64,000 bases of DNA from Streptomyces sp. NBRC 109706 (GTDB taxonomy: Bacteria; Actinomycetota; Actinomycetes; Streptomycetales; Streptomycetaceae). Each line of letters opens with the position of its first letter. The stretch's first letter is position 1. The notes beneath the pieces are model-generated. The model did no database searches, was not told the origin of the DNA, and worked only from the letters and a program-made list of their open reading frames with translations. Below, piece after piece: positions 16,528 to 24,490 of this stretch. The DNA lies in contig NZ_BBOM01000005.1 in NCBI RefSeq assembly GCF_000974485.1, forward strand, positions 478,098 to 542,097, in the 5' to 3' direction. Position numbers and translations under genes: made by a program.

Positions 16528-17387
16528 GCGCCCACTCCATACCATCGGGCGGCGGTACCGCCACGGGCCTGGGCCAACGCGTCCTCGTCCAGGCCGGCGC
16601 GGACCAGCAGTTCGGTGAGGTCGGTGAGCGTGCCGAGATAGTCGCGGCGCAGCAGGGAGACCGGCCAGTTGCTGGCGAGCATCAGCCGTTCGGGGCCGAA
16701 GTACCGTACGGCCTCGGTGACATGGGGCAGCAGCGCGTCGGCGTCCCAGCGTTCCCAGGCGGTGAGCACATCGATGCCGACGGAGACCTTGAGCGCCACC
16801 CCAGGGTGGGCGGCCAGCGCGGCCAGCCGCTCGGACCAGGCACGGCGGTCGCCGCTCTCCACGGGGGGCCGGGCCAGATGGTCGACGACGATCCGCAGTC
16901 CGGGCACCGCCCCGGCCAACGCGGTGACGGCGCGCACCTGTTCGTCGGTGACGGGCACCACGTCCCAGGCCAGGCCGCGTTCGGCCAGCTCCTGGCAGAG
17001 GTCGACGGTGCCGGGTTCGGTGAGCCAGTGCAGCGGATCGCGGGCGACGAGGGTGCGCACCCCGCACAGCGCCTCGGGCGTGAAGCGGCTCAACTCGACG
17101 CGGGCGGCGTCGGGTTGGGCGAGCGGCAGCCAGCCGACCAGGCCGGCGACAAACGGGGCTCGGCGGGCGTAGTCGGCGATCCGGTCGTTCTCCTCGGCGC
17201 TGTCGACGGACTGCACCAGGATGGTGGCGTCGACGCCGGCGGCTTCGAGTTCGGGGCGCAGCTGCTCGGGTTCGAAGTCCCGGGCGATGGCGGCGTGGTG
17301 GTGGGTGCGCCACGGCTGGTCCTGGCGGGAGACCTGCCAGAGGTGGTGGTGGGCGTCGATGACGCCGCCGCCGGTGGAGCTGGGCAT
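16524..17387 (-). CDS. amidohydrolase-family lactonase (COG3618 type)
   Basis: 287 residues from ATG 17387; ATG 17405 is an in-frame alternative. The TIM-barrel amidohydrolase signature begins with VIDAHHHLW. Other signatures are TILVQSVDS, GVRTLVARDP, IVVDHLARPP (metal or substrate His) and LMLASNWPVS (the usual catalytic Asp position carries Asn here). Relatives hydrolyse sugar lactones (L-fuconolactone, L-rhamnonolactone) or 2-pyrone-4,6-dicarboxylate. In the operon it would open a lactone made by oxidation of the imported sugar, ahead of the FAH-family step. The Asn in ASNWP, against Asp in many homologues, deserves attention. Confidence 0.85.
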   Translation of the reverse strand: MPSSTGGGVIDAHHHLWQVSRQDQPWRTHHHAAIARDFEPEQLRPELEAAGVDATILVQSVDSAEENDRIADYARRAPFVAGLVGWLPLAQPDAARVELSRFTPEALCGVRTLVARDPLHWLTEPGTVDLCQELAERGLAWDVVPVTDEQVRAVTALAGAVPGLRIVVDHLARPPVESGDRRAWSERLAALAAHPGVALKVSVGIDVLTAWERWDADALLPHVTEAVRYFGPERLMLASNWPVSLLRRDYLGTLTDLTELLVRAGLDEDALAQARGGTAARWYGVGA

Positions 17388-17389
17388 GG

Positions 17390-18190
17390 TCAGCGGCCTT
17401 CCCATCGGGGGGTGCGGTGGTCGAGGAACGCGGTGACGCCCTCGCGGAAGTCGGCGCTGCCGTAGGCGCGGCGCAGCAGATCGTCGGTGTCGACCCGGGC
17501 TGCGGCCGAACTGAGCCTGCGTTCCGTCTCCTTGAGCGCGGCCAGCGTCAACGGCGCCTGGTTGACGAGGCGTTCCAGGAGGGCGTCCAGCCGCTCGGTC
17601 AACTCCGCCGGTGCGGCGAGCTGGTGGACGAAGCCGGCGGTGTGCGCGGTGGCGGCGTCCAGGGATTCGGCGGTGAGGAGCAGGGCCATGGTGCGGGCGG
17701 TGCCGAGCCGGTCGGCGAGCCGGGCGACGACGGGCGCCGGCAGGCAGTTGCCGAGGGTGCGGGCGATGGGCGCGCCAAAGGTGGCGTCGGGGGTGGCCAG
17801 CAGCAGATCGCAGGCGGCGGCCAGGGCGAGGCCCCCGCCGAAGGCCGGGCCCTCGACCACGCCGACCAGCGGCGCGCGCAGCGCCAGCAGCCGCGCCAGC
17901 ACCCGGCCGACGCGGCGCTCGTAGGCGAGCCCGGCCTCGCCGGCGGCCCCCGGGTCGGTCGGGAAGTCGGCGAAGTGCCGGATGTCGGTGCCGGCGGCGA
18001 AGGCGCGGCCGCCGGCGCCGCGCAGCACCACGACGCGCACCCCGGGCTCGTCGGCGACCTCGCAACCGGCGGCCAGCTGCTCGTACATGGGGAACGTCAG
18101 GGCGTTGCGGCGGCGTTGGTTGTCCAGCAGCAGCTCCACCACGGGGCCCCGGCGGGTGACCTGGACGCGGCCCTCGGCCTCCTGAGTCAT
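17390..18190 (-). CDS. enoyl-CoA hydratase/isomerase (crotonase fold, CaiD-like position)
   Basis: 266 residues, start overlapping the CoA-transferase stop by four bases. It has the crotonase features NQRRRNALTFPMYEQL, the CoA-binding GGRAFAAGTDIRHF and the oxyanion-hole PAFGGGLALAAACDLLLA. One of the two usual catalytic Glu residues is not obvious; LGNCLP follows where many hydratases have an acidic residue. It may be a hydratase, dehydratase, isomerase or decarboxylase. Its tight coupling to a family III CoA-transferase suggests it works on the CoA ester that transferase makes. Confidence 0.88.
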   Translation of the reverse strand: MTQEAEGRVQVTRRGPVVELLLDNQRRRNALTFPMYEQLAAGCEVADEPGVRVVVLRGAGGRAFAAGTDIRHFADFPTDPGAAGEAGLAYERRVGRVLARLLALRAPLVGVVEGPAFGGGLALAAACDLLLATPDATFGAPIARTLGNCLPAPVVARLADRLGTARTMALLLTAESLDAATAHTAGFVHQLAAPAELTERLDALLERLVNQAPLTLAALKETERRLSSAAARVDTDDLLRRAYGSADFREGVTAFLDHRTPRWEGR

Positions 18191-19407
18191 GCGGCGTCCC
18201 CCCGTTCTCCGCCCTCGTGGTCCGTGCGGGCCGCGCGGATCTCGGCGAGCACCTGTTCGGTGTGCTCGCCGATCAGCGGCGGGTGGGCGCGGATGTCGGC
18301 TGGGCTGTCGCTGAGGTGCAGCGGTGAGGCGAGCACCCGCACCCGGCCGGCCACCGGATGGTCGATCTCGCGCACCAACTCCCGGGCGGCGACCTGTGGA
18401 TCCTGCTCCAGGACCTGGGCGTAGTCCTGGATCGGGCCGGCGGGGACGCCGGCGTCCAGCAGGGTGGTGACCCAGTGGGCGGTGGTGTCGCCGACCAGCC
18501 GCTCCTCCAGCAGGGCGGCGAGTTCGTCGCGGTTGCGCATCCGGTCCATGTTGGTGACGAACCTCGGATCGTCGACCAGCTCCGTCAACTCAAGGGCGGC
18601 GCAGAGGCGTTGCCAGAGCCGCTGGTTGTTGGCGCCGACCGTGAGATAGCCGTCGGCGGTGCGCAGCGCCTGGTAGGGAGCGGACATCCGGTTGGCGGAG
18701 CCCAGCGGTTCCGGCGGGCTGCCGGTGGCCCAGTACTCGGTGGACTCCCAGATGGACATGGCGAGCACGGCCTCGAAGAGGGAGGTCTCGACCCGCTGGC
18801 CGCGTCCGGTGCGCAGCCGGTGCACATAGGCGGCGAGAATGCCGCTGATCAGCAGCATTCCGGCGCCGAGGTCGCCGACCGGAAGGCCGTTCTTGACGGG
18901 CCGGCCGCCGGGTTCGCCGGTGACGCTCATGGCGCCGGCCATACCCTGCGCGATCAGGTCGTAGCCGGGCCGGTCGGCATAGGGTCCGGTGCCGCCGAAG
19001 CCGGAGACGCTGGCGTAGATCAGCCCGGGGTTGAGCGCGGCGAGGGTGTCGTAGTCGGCGCCGAGGCGTTCGGCGACGCCGGGCCGCCAGTTGTGCACCA
19101 CCACGTCGGCGGTGCGCGCCAGCGCGTGCAGGTCGGCGAGGCCCTGCTCGGTCTTGAGGTCGAGCAGCACGCTGCGCTTGTTGCGGTTGAGGGCGAAGAA
19201 GGCGGTGCTGTCCCGGCCCTCGCCGGTCTCGCCCCAGGAGTGCCGGGTCTGGTCGCCGCCGCCCGGGTTCTCGACCTTGATCACATCGGCGCCGAGGTCG
19301 GCGAGGATCATGGTGCAGAACGGTCCGGCCATCACCTGGGTGAGGTCCACCACCCGCATCCCGGCGAGGGCGGCCCGCGGGCTGGGGTCCATAGCGTCAT
19401 CCGACAT
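18187..19407 (-). CDS. family III CoA-transferase (CaiB/BaiF type)
   Basis: 406 residues from ATG 19407, which is preceded by AGGAAGAG; the in-frame MHRAGRDT start is less likely. The signature N-terminus (MRVVDLTQVMAGPFCTMI, LGADVIKVENPGGGD) and the catalytic Asp in VGDLGAGML are present. NRNKRSVLLDLK and YDLIAQGMAGAM also match. The enzyme moves CoA between carboxylic acids without ATP. In this operon it likely activates a carboxylic acid for the adjacent crotonase-fold enzyme. Carnitine, formyl- and succinyl-CoA transferases share the fold, so the acid is unknown. Confidence 0.92.
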   Translation of the reverse strand: MSDDAMDPSPRAALAGMRVVDLTQVMAGPFCTMILADLGADVIKVENPGGGDQTRHSWGETGEGRDSTAFFALNRNKRSVLLDLKTEQGLADLHALARTADVVVHNWRPGVAERLGADYDTLAALNPGLIYASVSGFGGTGPYADRPGYDLIAQGMAGAMSVTGEPGGRPVKNGLPVGDLGAGMLLISGILAAYVHRLRTGRGQRVETSLFEAVLAMSIWESTEYWATGSPPEPLGSANRMSAPYQALRTADGYLTVGANNQRLWQRLCAALELTELVDDPRFVTNMDRMRNRDELAALLEERLVGDTTAHWVTTLLDAGVPAGPIQDYAQVLEQDPQVAARELVREIDHPVAGRVRVLASPLHLSDSPADIRAHPPLIGEHTEQVLAEIRAARTDHEGGERGDAA

Positions 19408-19437
19408 GGTGTCTCTTCCTGCTCGATGCACGTGGGG

Positions 19438-20787
19438 TCAACGGGCGAGTCCGTCGTTGGCCTCGGCGAAGAACGTGTCCACGGCCTCGGGCACGGTCTG
19501 GTCGCCGAAGGCGACGTCCTGGTAGGCCCGGGTGAACGCGGACTCGAAGACGGCCAGATAGCCCGGCGGGTAGACCACGTTGGGCGGGTCGTCGGCCACG
19601 ATCCGCTGATAGAGGGCGAGTTCGCGCTTCTTCAGCTCGGGCAGTTCCGGATCGTCCAACTGGCGTTGCAGCAGGGCGGTGTTGGTGACCGCGCCGTTGT
19701 CCGAGGCATAGGTGTCGCCGCTGCGCGGGTCGTTGGCCCAGAAGTCGATGAACGCGGCGGCGGTGGGCAGGTTGTCGCAGTTGCGGGGGATGGAGAGGCC
19801 GGAGGCGATCAGCACGTTGCCGGATCCGGCGGGCCCGCTGGGCAGCGGCAGGCTGGTCATCCGCTGGTCCTGGCCCTGCCCGTCGAGGGTGCCCTGGATG
19901 GGGGTGAGGGCGTTCCCCGGACGGTTGTCGGAGAGGACGTCGCCGCTGGCCACATAGCTGGCCTCGGGCGACGGCGGCTCCTCGGCGTTGGCCGTGGGGC
20001 TGTTGGCGAGCCCCTCGGCGCGGATCTCCTCCCACATCTCCCAGTACTCGATGAGGAGTTCCCGGTCGAAGCCCAGCTCGTTGCCGGCGAACATCTCCTC
20101 GCCGAGGCCCTGCACATAGGCGATGAAGAAGTTGGGCAGCCCGCCCCTGAGCGAGGTGGCCGGGATGCCGTCGGGCAGCCCCTCGGCCGCGTCGCGCAGG
20201 AAGTCGATGTAGTCGTCCCAGTCGTAGCCGGGCTCCGGCAGTGCGGCGCCGGCCTCCTGGGCCAGGGTCTCGTTGACCATCAGCGCGTCATAGGCGGCGC
20301 CGGTCGGCAGCATATAGAGCTTGCCGTCCTCTCCCCTGCCGGTGTCCAGCACGGCCTCGGGGATGTCACTGACATCGATGGCGCCGGACTCGATCATCGG
20401 ATCCAGCGGCAGCAGCGCGTTCCTGGCGGTGAAATCGCCCAGGGTGCGGGCCTGGAGCTGGGTGACACAGGGCATGTTGCGGCCGGCGCCCTGGACGTTG
20501 AGCCGCTTGAAGTAGTTGCCGAAGTCCGCGGTCTCCCGGCTCACTTCGACGCCGGGGTGGTCCTCCTCGAATATGTCGGCGACGGCGTTGGTCTTCTCGT
20601 TCCTGGAGCCCGAGCCCCACCAGGAGAGGCGGATCTCGCCGCCGATCTCGCCCTGGCCGGCCAGCTCGTCCCGGGTGTGGTCGGGCATCCCCTGGCCGCA
20701 GGCGGCGAGGACGGTGACCCCCAGCAGGGCGAGCGCGGCCGGGCCGCTTCGACGTCGCCGCGACAGGGTTCGCGATGGTGATCTCAT
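19438..20787 (-). CDS. ABC sugar-importer substrate-binding lipoprotein
   Basis: 449 residues with a lipobox LAAC (lipidated Cys30) after a basic, hydrophobic leader, so it is anchored on the outer face of the membrane. The mature part fits family 1 solute-binding proteins: IRLSWWGSGSRNEKTN, VEVSRETADFGNYFKRL and LYMLPTGAAYDALMVNE. It captures a sugar or related polyhydroxy compound for the two permeases encoded immediately upstream in the operon. No ATPase gene is in the cluster; Streptomyces CUT1 importers usually share MsiK. Ten bases separate it from the permease gene. Confidence 0.93.
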   Translation of the reverse strand: MRSPSRTLSRRRRSGPAALALLGVTVLAACGQGMPDHTRDELAGQGEIGGEIRLSWWGSGSRNEKTNAVADIFEEDHPGVEVSRETADFGNYFKRLNVQGAGRNMPCVTQLQARTLGDFTARNALLPLDPMIESGAIDVSDIPEAVLDTGRGEDGKLYMLPTGAAYDALMVNETLAQEAGAALPEPGYDWDDYIDFLRDAAEGLPDGIPATSLRGGLPNFFIAYVQGLGEEMFAGNELGFDRELLIEYWEMWEEIRAEGLANSPTANAEEPPSPEASYVASGDVLSDNRPGNALTPIQGTLDGQGQDQRMTSLPLPSGPAGSGNVLIASGLSIPRNCDNLPTAAAFIDFWANDPRSGDTYASDNGAVTNTALLQRQLDDPELPELKKRELALYQRIVADDPPNVVYPPGYLAVFESAFTRAYQDVAFGDQTVPEAVDTFFAEANDGLAR

Positions 20788-20797
20788 GGGGTCCTCC

Positions 20798-21691
20798 TCA
20801 CTTCAGCCCGCTGGTGGCGATGCCCTCGACGAGCAGCTTCTGGGCCGCGATGAAGAACGCGAGCACCGGCACCAGGGAAAGCGTCGACATCGCGAACAGC
20901 GAGCCGTAGGCCGACTGGCCGGTGGCGTCCAGGAACGTCGCCAGGCCCTGGGAGACGGTCCAGGACTTGGGTTCGGTCAGATAGAGCATCGGGCCGAGGA
21001 AGTCGTTCCAGGTGTTGATGAAGGTGAACAGCGCGGTGGTGCCGAGCGCCGGGACGGACAGGGGCAGCACCACCCGCCAGAAGATGCCCCAGTGACCGCA
21101 GCCGTCGAGCCGGGCCGCGTCGTCCAGGCTGGGCGGCAGGGCGCGGATGAACTGCACCATCAGGAAGATGAAGAACGCGTCGGTGGCCATGAACTTGGGC
21201 ACCACCAGCGGCAGGATGGTGCCGACCCAGTCCAGCTGGTTGAAGAGGATGTACTGCGGCACCAGCGTCACGTGGTACGGCAGCAGCAGGGTGCCGATCA
21301 CCAGCGCGAACAGCGTCTTCTTGAACCGGAATTCGAGCCGCGCGAAGGCATAGGCGGTCAACGCGCAGGCGAACAGGTTGCCGAGGATGCTCAGCACGGT
21401 GATGGTCAGCGAGTTGAAGAAGAACCGGGAGAAGTTCAACTGCCCGCCGCCGGCCCACCCGTCGGTGTAGTTGTCCAGGGTGAAGGCGCCGTTCCACAGC
21501 CCCAGGGTGTTGAACACCTGGTTGTCGGGACGGAGCGAGGCGCCGAACATCCACAGCAGCGGATAGAGCATCAGCGTCAACGTGATGATCATGACGCTGT
21601 GCTTGGCCAGCCCGCGCAGCAGCGGACTACGGGTGGGACGGTTCCCGAAGAGAAGGCGCCGGGGACGGGTCGCCGGGTTGGTCTGGCTCAT
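20798..21691 (-). CDS. ABC sugar permease, MalG-like
   Basis: 297 residues, six predicted membrane helices, ATG 21691 overlapping the preceding permease stop by ATGA. The EAA loop that contacts the ATPase is readable as LPPSLDDAARLDGCGHWGIF followed by WRVVLPLS. It pairs with the MalF-like permease to form the channel of a CUT1 importer. The C-terminus EGIATSGLK is typical of MalG-type subunits (GLTAGAVKG in many). Confidence 0.93.
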   Translation of the reverse strand: MSQTNPATRPRRLLFGNRPTRSPLLRGLAKHSVMIITLTLMLYPLLWMFGASLRPDNQVFNTLGLWNGAFTLDNYTDGWAGGGQLNFSRFFFNSLTITVLSILGNLFACALTAYAFARLEFRFKKTLFALVIGTLLLPYHVTLVPQYILFNQLDWVGTILPLVVPKFMATDAFFIFLMVQFIRALPPSLDDAARLDGCGHWGIFWRVVLPLSVPALGTTALFTFINTWNDFLGPMLYLTEPKSWTVSQGLATFLDATGQSAYGSLFAMSTLSLVPVLAFFIAAQKLLVEGIATSGLK

Positions 21692-22680
21692 CGCTCGTCT
21701 CCGTAGTGGACCCAGTAACGGGAGCTGAGGAAGAGGGCGCCGGTGAAGAGCGCCAGGCCCAGCACCAGGACCCAGGCCATGGCGGCGGCATAGCCCATGT
21801 TCAGCTGGGCGAAGCCCTGCTCGTAGAGGTAGAGGGTGTAGAAGAGCGTCGAGTCCGAGGGTCCGCCGCTGCCGTTGCTCACCACATAGGCGCTGGTGAA
21901 CGCCTGGAACGCGTTGACCACGCTGAGCAGCAGGTTGAAGAAGACCAGCGGCGACAGCATGGGCAGCGTGACGCTGCGGAACCGGCGCAGCGCGCCGGCG
22001 CCGTCCACCGAGGCCGCGTCGTACAGCTCCTGCGGGATCTGCCGCAGGCCGGCCAGGAAGATCACCATCGCCGAGCCGAACGTCCACACCTGGAGGATCA
22101 CGATGGTGTACAGCGCGGAGTCCGGATCGCCGACCCAGCTGGCGTGTTCGATCCCGACCAGCGCCAACGCCTTGTTGACGATGCCCTCCTCGCCGAAGAT
22201 CTGCCGCCACAGCGCGGCCACCGCCACGCTGCCGCCGATCAGCGAGGGCATGTAGAACAGCGCCCGGTAGCCGGTGAGAAAGCGCAGCCCCCGGTTGAGC
22301 AGCATGGCCAGGCCCAGCGAGACGGCCAGCAGCAGCGGCACCGACCAGGCGACATAGGTGAGGGTGACGCTCACCGACTCCATATAGCGCGGATCGGTGG
22401 TGAACATCCGCTCGAAGTTGGCGAAGCCGACCCACTCGGGCGCGCTGGACAGGTCGTAGCGGGTGAACGCCAGATAGAGCGAGAACAGCATCGGGCCGAT
22501 GGTGAAAACCAGCATCCCGATCAGCCAGGGCGTGAGAAAGGCGTAGGCCGCCCGGTTGTCCGAGCTGGCCCGGCGGGAGCGGCGGCGCCGCTCGGCGGGG
22601 GGCTTCCCCGGTGGGGCCGGCTCTGGTCGGGGAAGGACCTGGGGTCTTCCTCCGGCCGGCCCCGGATCGTTTTTCTGCAT
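21688..22680 (-). CDS. ABC sugar permease, MalF-like
   Basis: 330 residues from ATG 22680, chosen because GGAGG precedes it; the upstream in-frame ATG would add MTPRRSGGFA. A Pro/Arg-rich cytoplasmic N-terminus precedes six membrane helices starting at about residue 44 (AAYAFLTPWLIGMLVF). The EAA loop is IPQELYDAASVDGAGALRRF. It overlaps the MalG-like gene by four bases and follows the dehydrogenase gene by 45 bases. Partner of the lipoprotein at 19438-20787. Confidence 0.93.
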   Translation of the reverse strand: MQKNDPGPAGGRPQVLPRPEPAPPGKPPAERRRRSRRASSDNRAAYAFLTPWLIGMLVFTIGPMLFSLYLAFTRYDLSSAPEWVGFANFERMFTTDPRYMESVSVTLTYVAWSVPLLLAVSLGLAMLLNRGLRFLTGYRALFYMPSLIGGSVAVAALWRQIFGEEGIVNKALALVGIEHASWVGDPDSALYTIVILQVWTFGSAMVIFLAGLRQIPQELYDAASVDGAGALRRFRSVTLPMLSPLVFFNLLLSVVNAFQAFTSAYVVSNGSGGPSDSTLFYTLYLYEQGFAQLNMGYAAAMAWVLVLGLALFTGALFLSSRYWVHYGDER

Positions 22681-22725
22681 CGCGAAACCTCCACTTCGGC
22701 GTGGGGTCATGGGGTGGCGCCCGCG

Positions 22726-23592
22726 TCAACGCGGCGGGCGCTCCCTGGTCGTGCGCGCGTGGTGCTCCACGCGGTCGGCCATGGTCTGGGCGAGGAGACC
22801 GGCCAGTGGGACGTCGACGCCGGCGGCGCGGGCCGCGGCCGTCACCTCCCACAGGTCCTTGCTCCAGGGACGTTCGCGCACGGGCGTGCCACCGGCGTCG
22901 TAGGCGTCGGCGACCCGGTCGAAGAAGCCCCAGTTGCGGGCCACCCAGGAGTCACCGGTGCCGCCGGCGACCACGGCGAGCACCGCGTCCTCGGCGACGT
23001 CGTGTGCGGCGGCCAGCTCCAGCGCCTCGTGGGCACCGGCCAGTGCGGCGAACATCATCAGTTGGTTGGCGAGTTTGACGGCCGCGCCCGCCCCGGCGGG
23101 GCCGACATGACGGATGTCGTTCCCCACCGAGTCGAGCAGCGGACGGGCCTTCTCCAGCACGTCGGCCGGGCCGCCGACCATCACGGACAGCTCGCCCAGC
23201 GCGGCGCGTTCCGCGCCCCCGCTGACCGGCGCGTCCAGCAGGCCGACGCCGGCCCGTTCCGCCTCTGCGGCCAGCTCCCGCGCGGTCGCCGGCAGCACGG
23301 TGCTGTGCACCAGCACCACGGCGCCGGGCGCGAGCCGCGCCAGCAGACCGTGCTCACCGGTGAGCAGCCCGGCCACCGCCGCGTCGTCGGGGACGGCCAG
23401 ACAGAGCGCCTGACAGTCCGTCAACTCGGCGCTGTCGGCGACCCGTTCGGAACCGGCGGGGATGGCACGCGCGGGCGACACATCGTGCACCGCCAGCCGC
23501 CAGCCGTCCGCCGCCAGGGCCTCGGCCATGGGCAGCCCCAGATTGCCGAGGCCGACAAAGCCGACCCGGGTGTGCTCACGGTGCAGGGTCAT
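22726..23592 (-). CDS. 3-hydroxyisobutyrate dehydrogenase-family oxidoreductase
   Basis: 288 residues. The beta-hydroxyacid dehydrogenase signatures are present in order: NAD-binding GFVGLGNLGLPMAEAL, substrate loop LLDAPVSGGAERAALGELSV, and VKLANQLMMFAALAGAHEAL with the catalytic Lys. GTGDSWVARNWG follows. Relatives include tartronate-semialdehyde reductase, L-threonate dehydrogenase and 3-hydroxyisobutyrate dehydrogenase. As the second gene of the catabolic operon it probably oxidises a 3-hydroxy acid or reduces the semialdehyde released by the RraA-type aldolase encoded just upstream. Confidence 0.9.
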   Translation of the reverse strand: MTLHREHTRVGFVGLGNLGLPMAEALAADGWRLAVHDVSPARAIPAGSERVADSAELTDCQALCLAVPDDAAVAGLLTGEHGLLARLAPGAVVLVHSTVLPATARELAAEAERAGVGLLDAPVSGGAERAALGELSVMVGGPADVLEKARPLLDSVGNDIRHVGPAGAGAAVKLANQLMMFAALAGAHEALELAAAHDVAEDAVLAVVAGGTGDSWVARNWGFFDRVADAYDAGGTPVRERPWSKDLWEVTAAARAAGVDVPLAGLLAQTMADRVEHHARTTRERPPR

Positions 23593-23642
23593 GACGCTCG
23601 AACTCCTCGGCGAGGGGGCACGGTTGACGGGCGGCGGCGGGA

Positions 23643-24326
23643 TCAGACGGTGTCGTCCAGCGGGCGGCCCAGCTTCTCGTAGAGCCGCCGCCGTCCGATC
23701 TTGTCGTTCTCCAGCTCCTGCCTGGCGTACTTGGCGACCGTCTCGGCGTGTTCCACCGGGACCGCCACCACGCCGTCGCCGTCACCGACGACGACATCGC
23801 CCGGCCGGATCAGGACGCCGCCGATGTCCACCGGCACCTGCAGGGCGTCGAACTCGACGCGGCCCTGCACCATCGACTGCGCGCGGTAGCGGCAGAAGAT
23901 CGGCACCCGCTGCATCACGCACTCGTCGGTGTCCCGCACCCCGCCGGTGGTGACGATGCCGGTGGCGCCGGCGGCGTGCCATTCGAGGGAGTTGTTGGAG
24001 CCGATCTCGCCCACCGGCAGCCCGGCGGACTGGATGACGACGATGTCGCCCTCCTCGATGGTCGGGGTGATCTTGTTGGGGTAGATGTTCCGGTACCAGT
24101 TGTTGGCCCAGCTCGTGTACTCCTCGGGAGTCAGCGGGGGCACCGCCTTCTCGGTGGGCTTGAAGCGCATGGTGCGGGCGATGCCGGTGAACCGGGCGCC
24201 CTCGTAGAGCGGGGTGATCTCGGGCGAGACGGTGCCCTTGGCATGCAGCCCCGCCCAGTCCAGACCGTCCCGTACGTCGGCCACGCGCAGGCCGTCGAAC
24301 AGGCGCAGCAGCTCAGCTTTCTCCAT
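23643..24326 (-). CDS. RraA-family aldolase/decarboxylase
   Basis: 227 residues, first gene of the operon. The RraA/HMG-aldolase fold is shown by ARTMRFKP, GDIVVIQSAGLPVGEIG, GIVTTGGVRDTDE (Arg-Asp pair of the active site) and RPGDVVVGDGDGVVAVP. Family members cleave 4-hydroxy-4-methyl-2-oxoglutarate or decarboxylate oxaloacetate; others act on sugar-derived hydroxy-oxo acids. The mRNA regulator RraA itself lacks the catalytic set, so an enzymatic role is favoured here. The divergent GntR gene and the palindrome at 24370-24383 lie upstream. Confidence 0.88.
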   Translation of the reverse strand: MEKAELLRLFDGLRVADVRDGLDWAGLHAKGTVSPEITPLYEGARFTGIARTMRFKPTEKAVPPLTPEEYTSWANNWYRNIYPNKITPTIEEGDIVVIQSAGLPVGEIGSNNSLEWHAAGATGIVTTGGVRDTDECVMQRVPIFCRYRAQSMVQGRVEFDALQVPVDIGGVLIRPGDVVVGDGDGVVAVPVEHAETVAKYARQELENDKIGRRRLYEKLGRPLDDTV

Positions 24327-24369
24327 CGATCTCAGTCCTCAATCGACTCGGTTCCCGGTTTGTCTGGCC

Positions 24370-24383
24370 TATTGTCTACAATA
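24370..24383. promoter_or_regulatory. operator of the GntR/FadR-type regulator
   Basis: TATTGTCTACAATA, a perfect inverted repeat (TATTGT-CT-ACAATA) in the divergent promoter region, 43 bases upstream of the rraA-like start. It has the ATTGT-N2-ACAAT form typical of FCD-domain GntR regulators. It is also one of the few A/T-rich words in the region. Its position suggests it controls the operon and possibly gntR. Confidence 0.75.
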
Positions 24384-24436
24384 GTCACTGGCGAACGACA
24401 AGCCCCTGGGACGATGTCATCGTCAACACTCTGTGA

Positions 24437-24472
24437 TGAGATCCATCCTGAGATCTGTTGTGAGATCCGTTG
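24437..24472. repeat. three tandem 12-bp repeats before the gntR gene
   Basis: TGAGATCCATCC, TGAGATCTGTTG and TGAGATCCGTTG run head to tail just upstream of the gntR ribosome site (GAAAGG). They may be a second regulator-binding region or part of the gntR leader. Confidence 0.55.
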
Positions 24473-24490
24473 AGCCAAGAAAGGCTGCCC

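Noticed and set aside
18358..20781. 807-codon plus-strand open frame
   Set aside because: Antisense to the CoA-transferase and binding-protein genes; no recognisable domain, and highly biased Gly/Val/Ala/His composition.
21706..23682. 658-codon plus-strand open frame
   Set aside because: Antisense to the permease and dehydrogenase genes.
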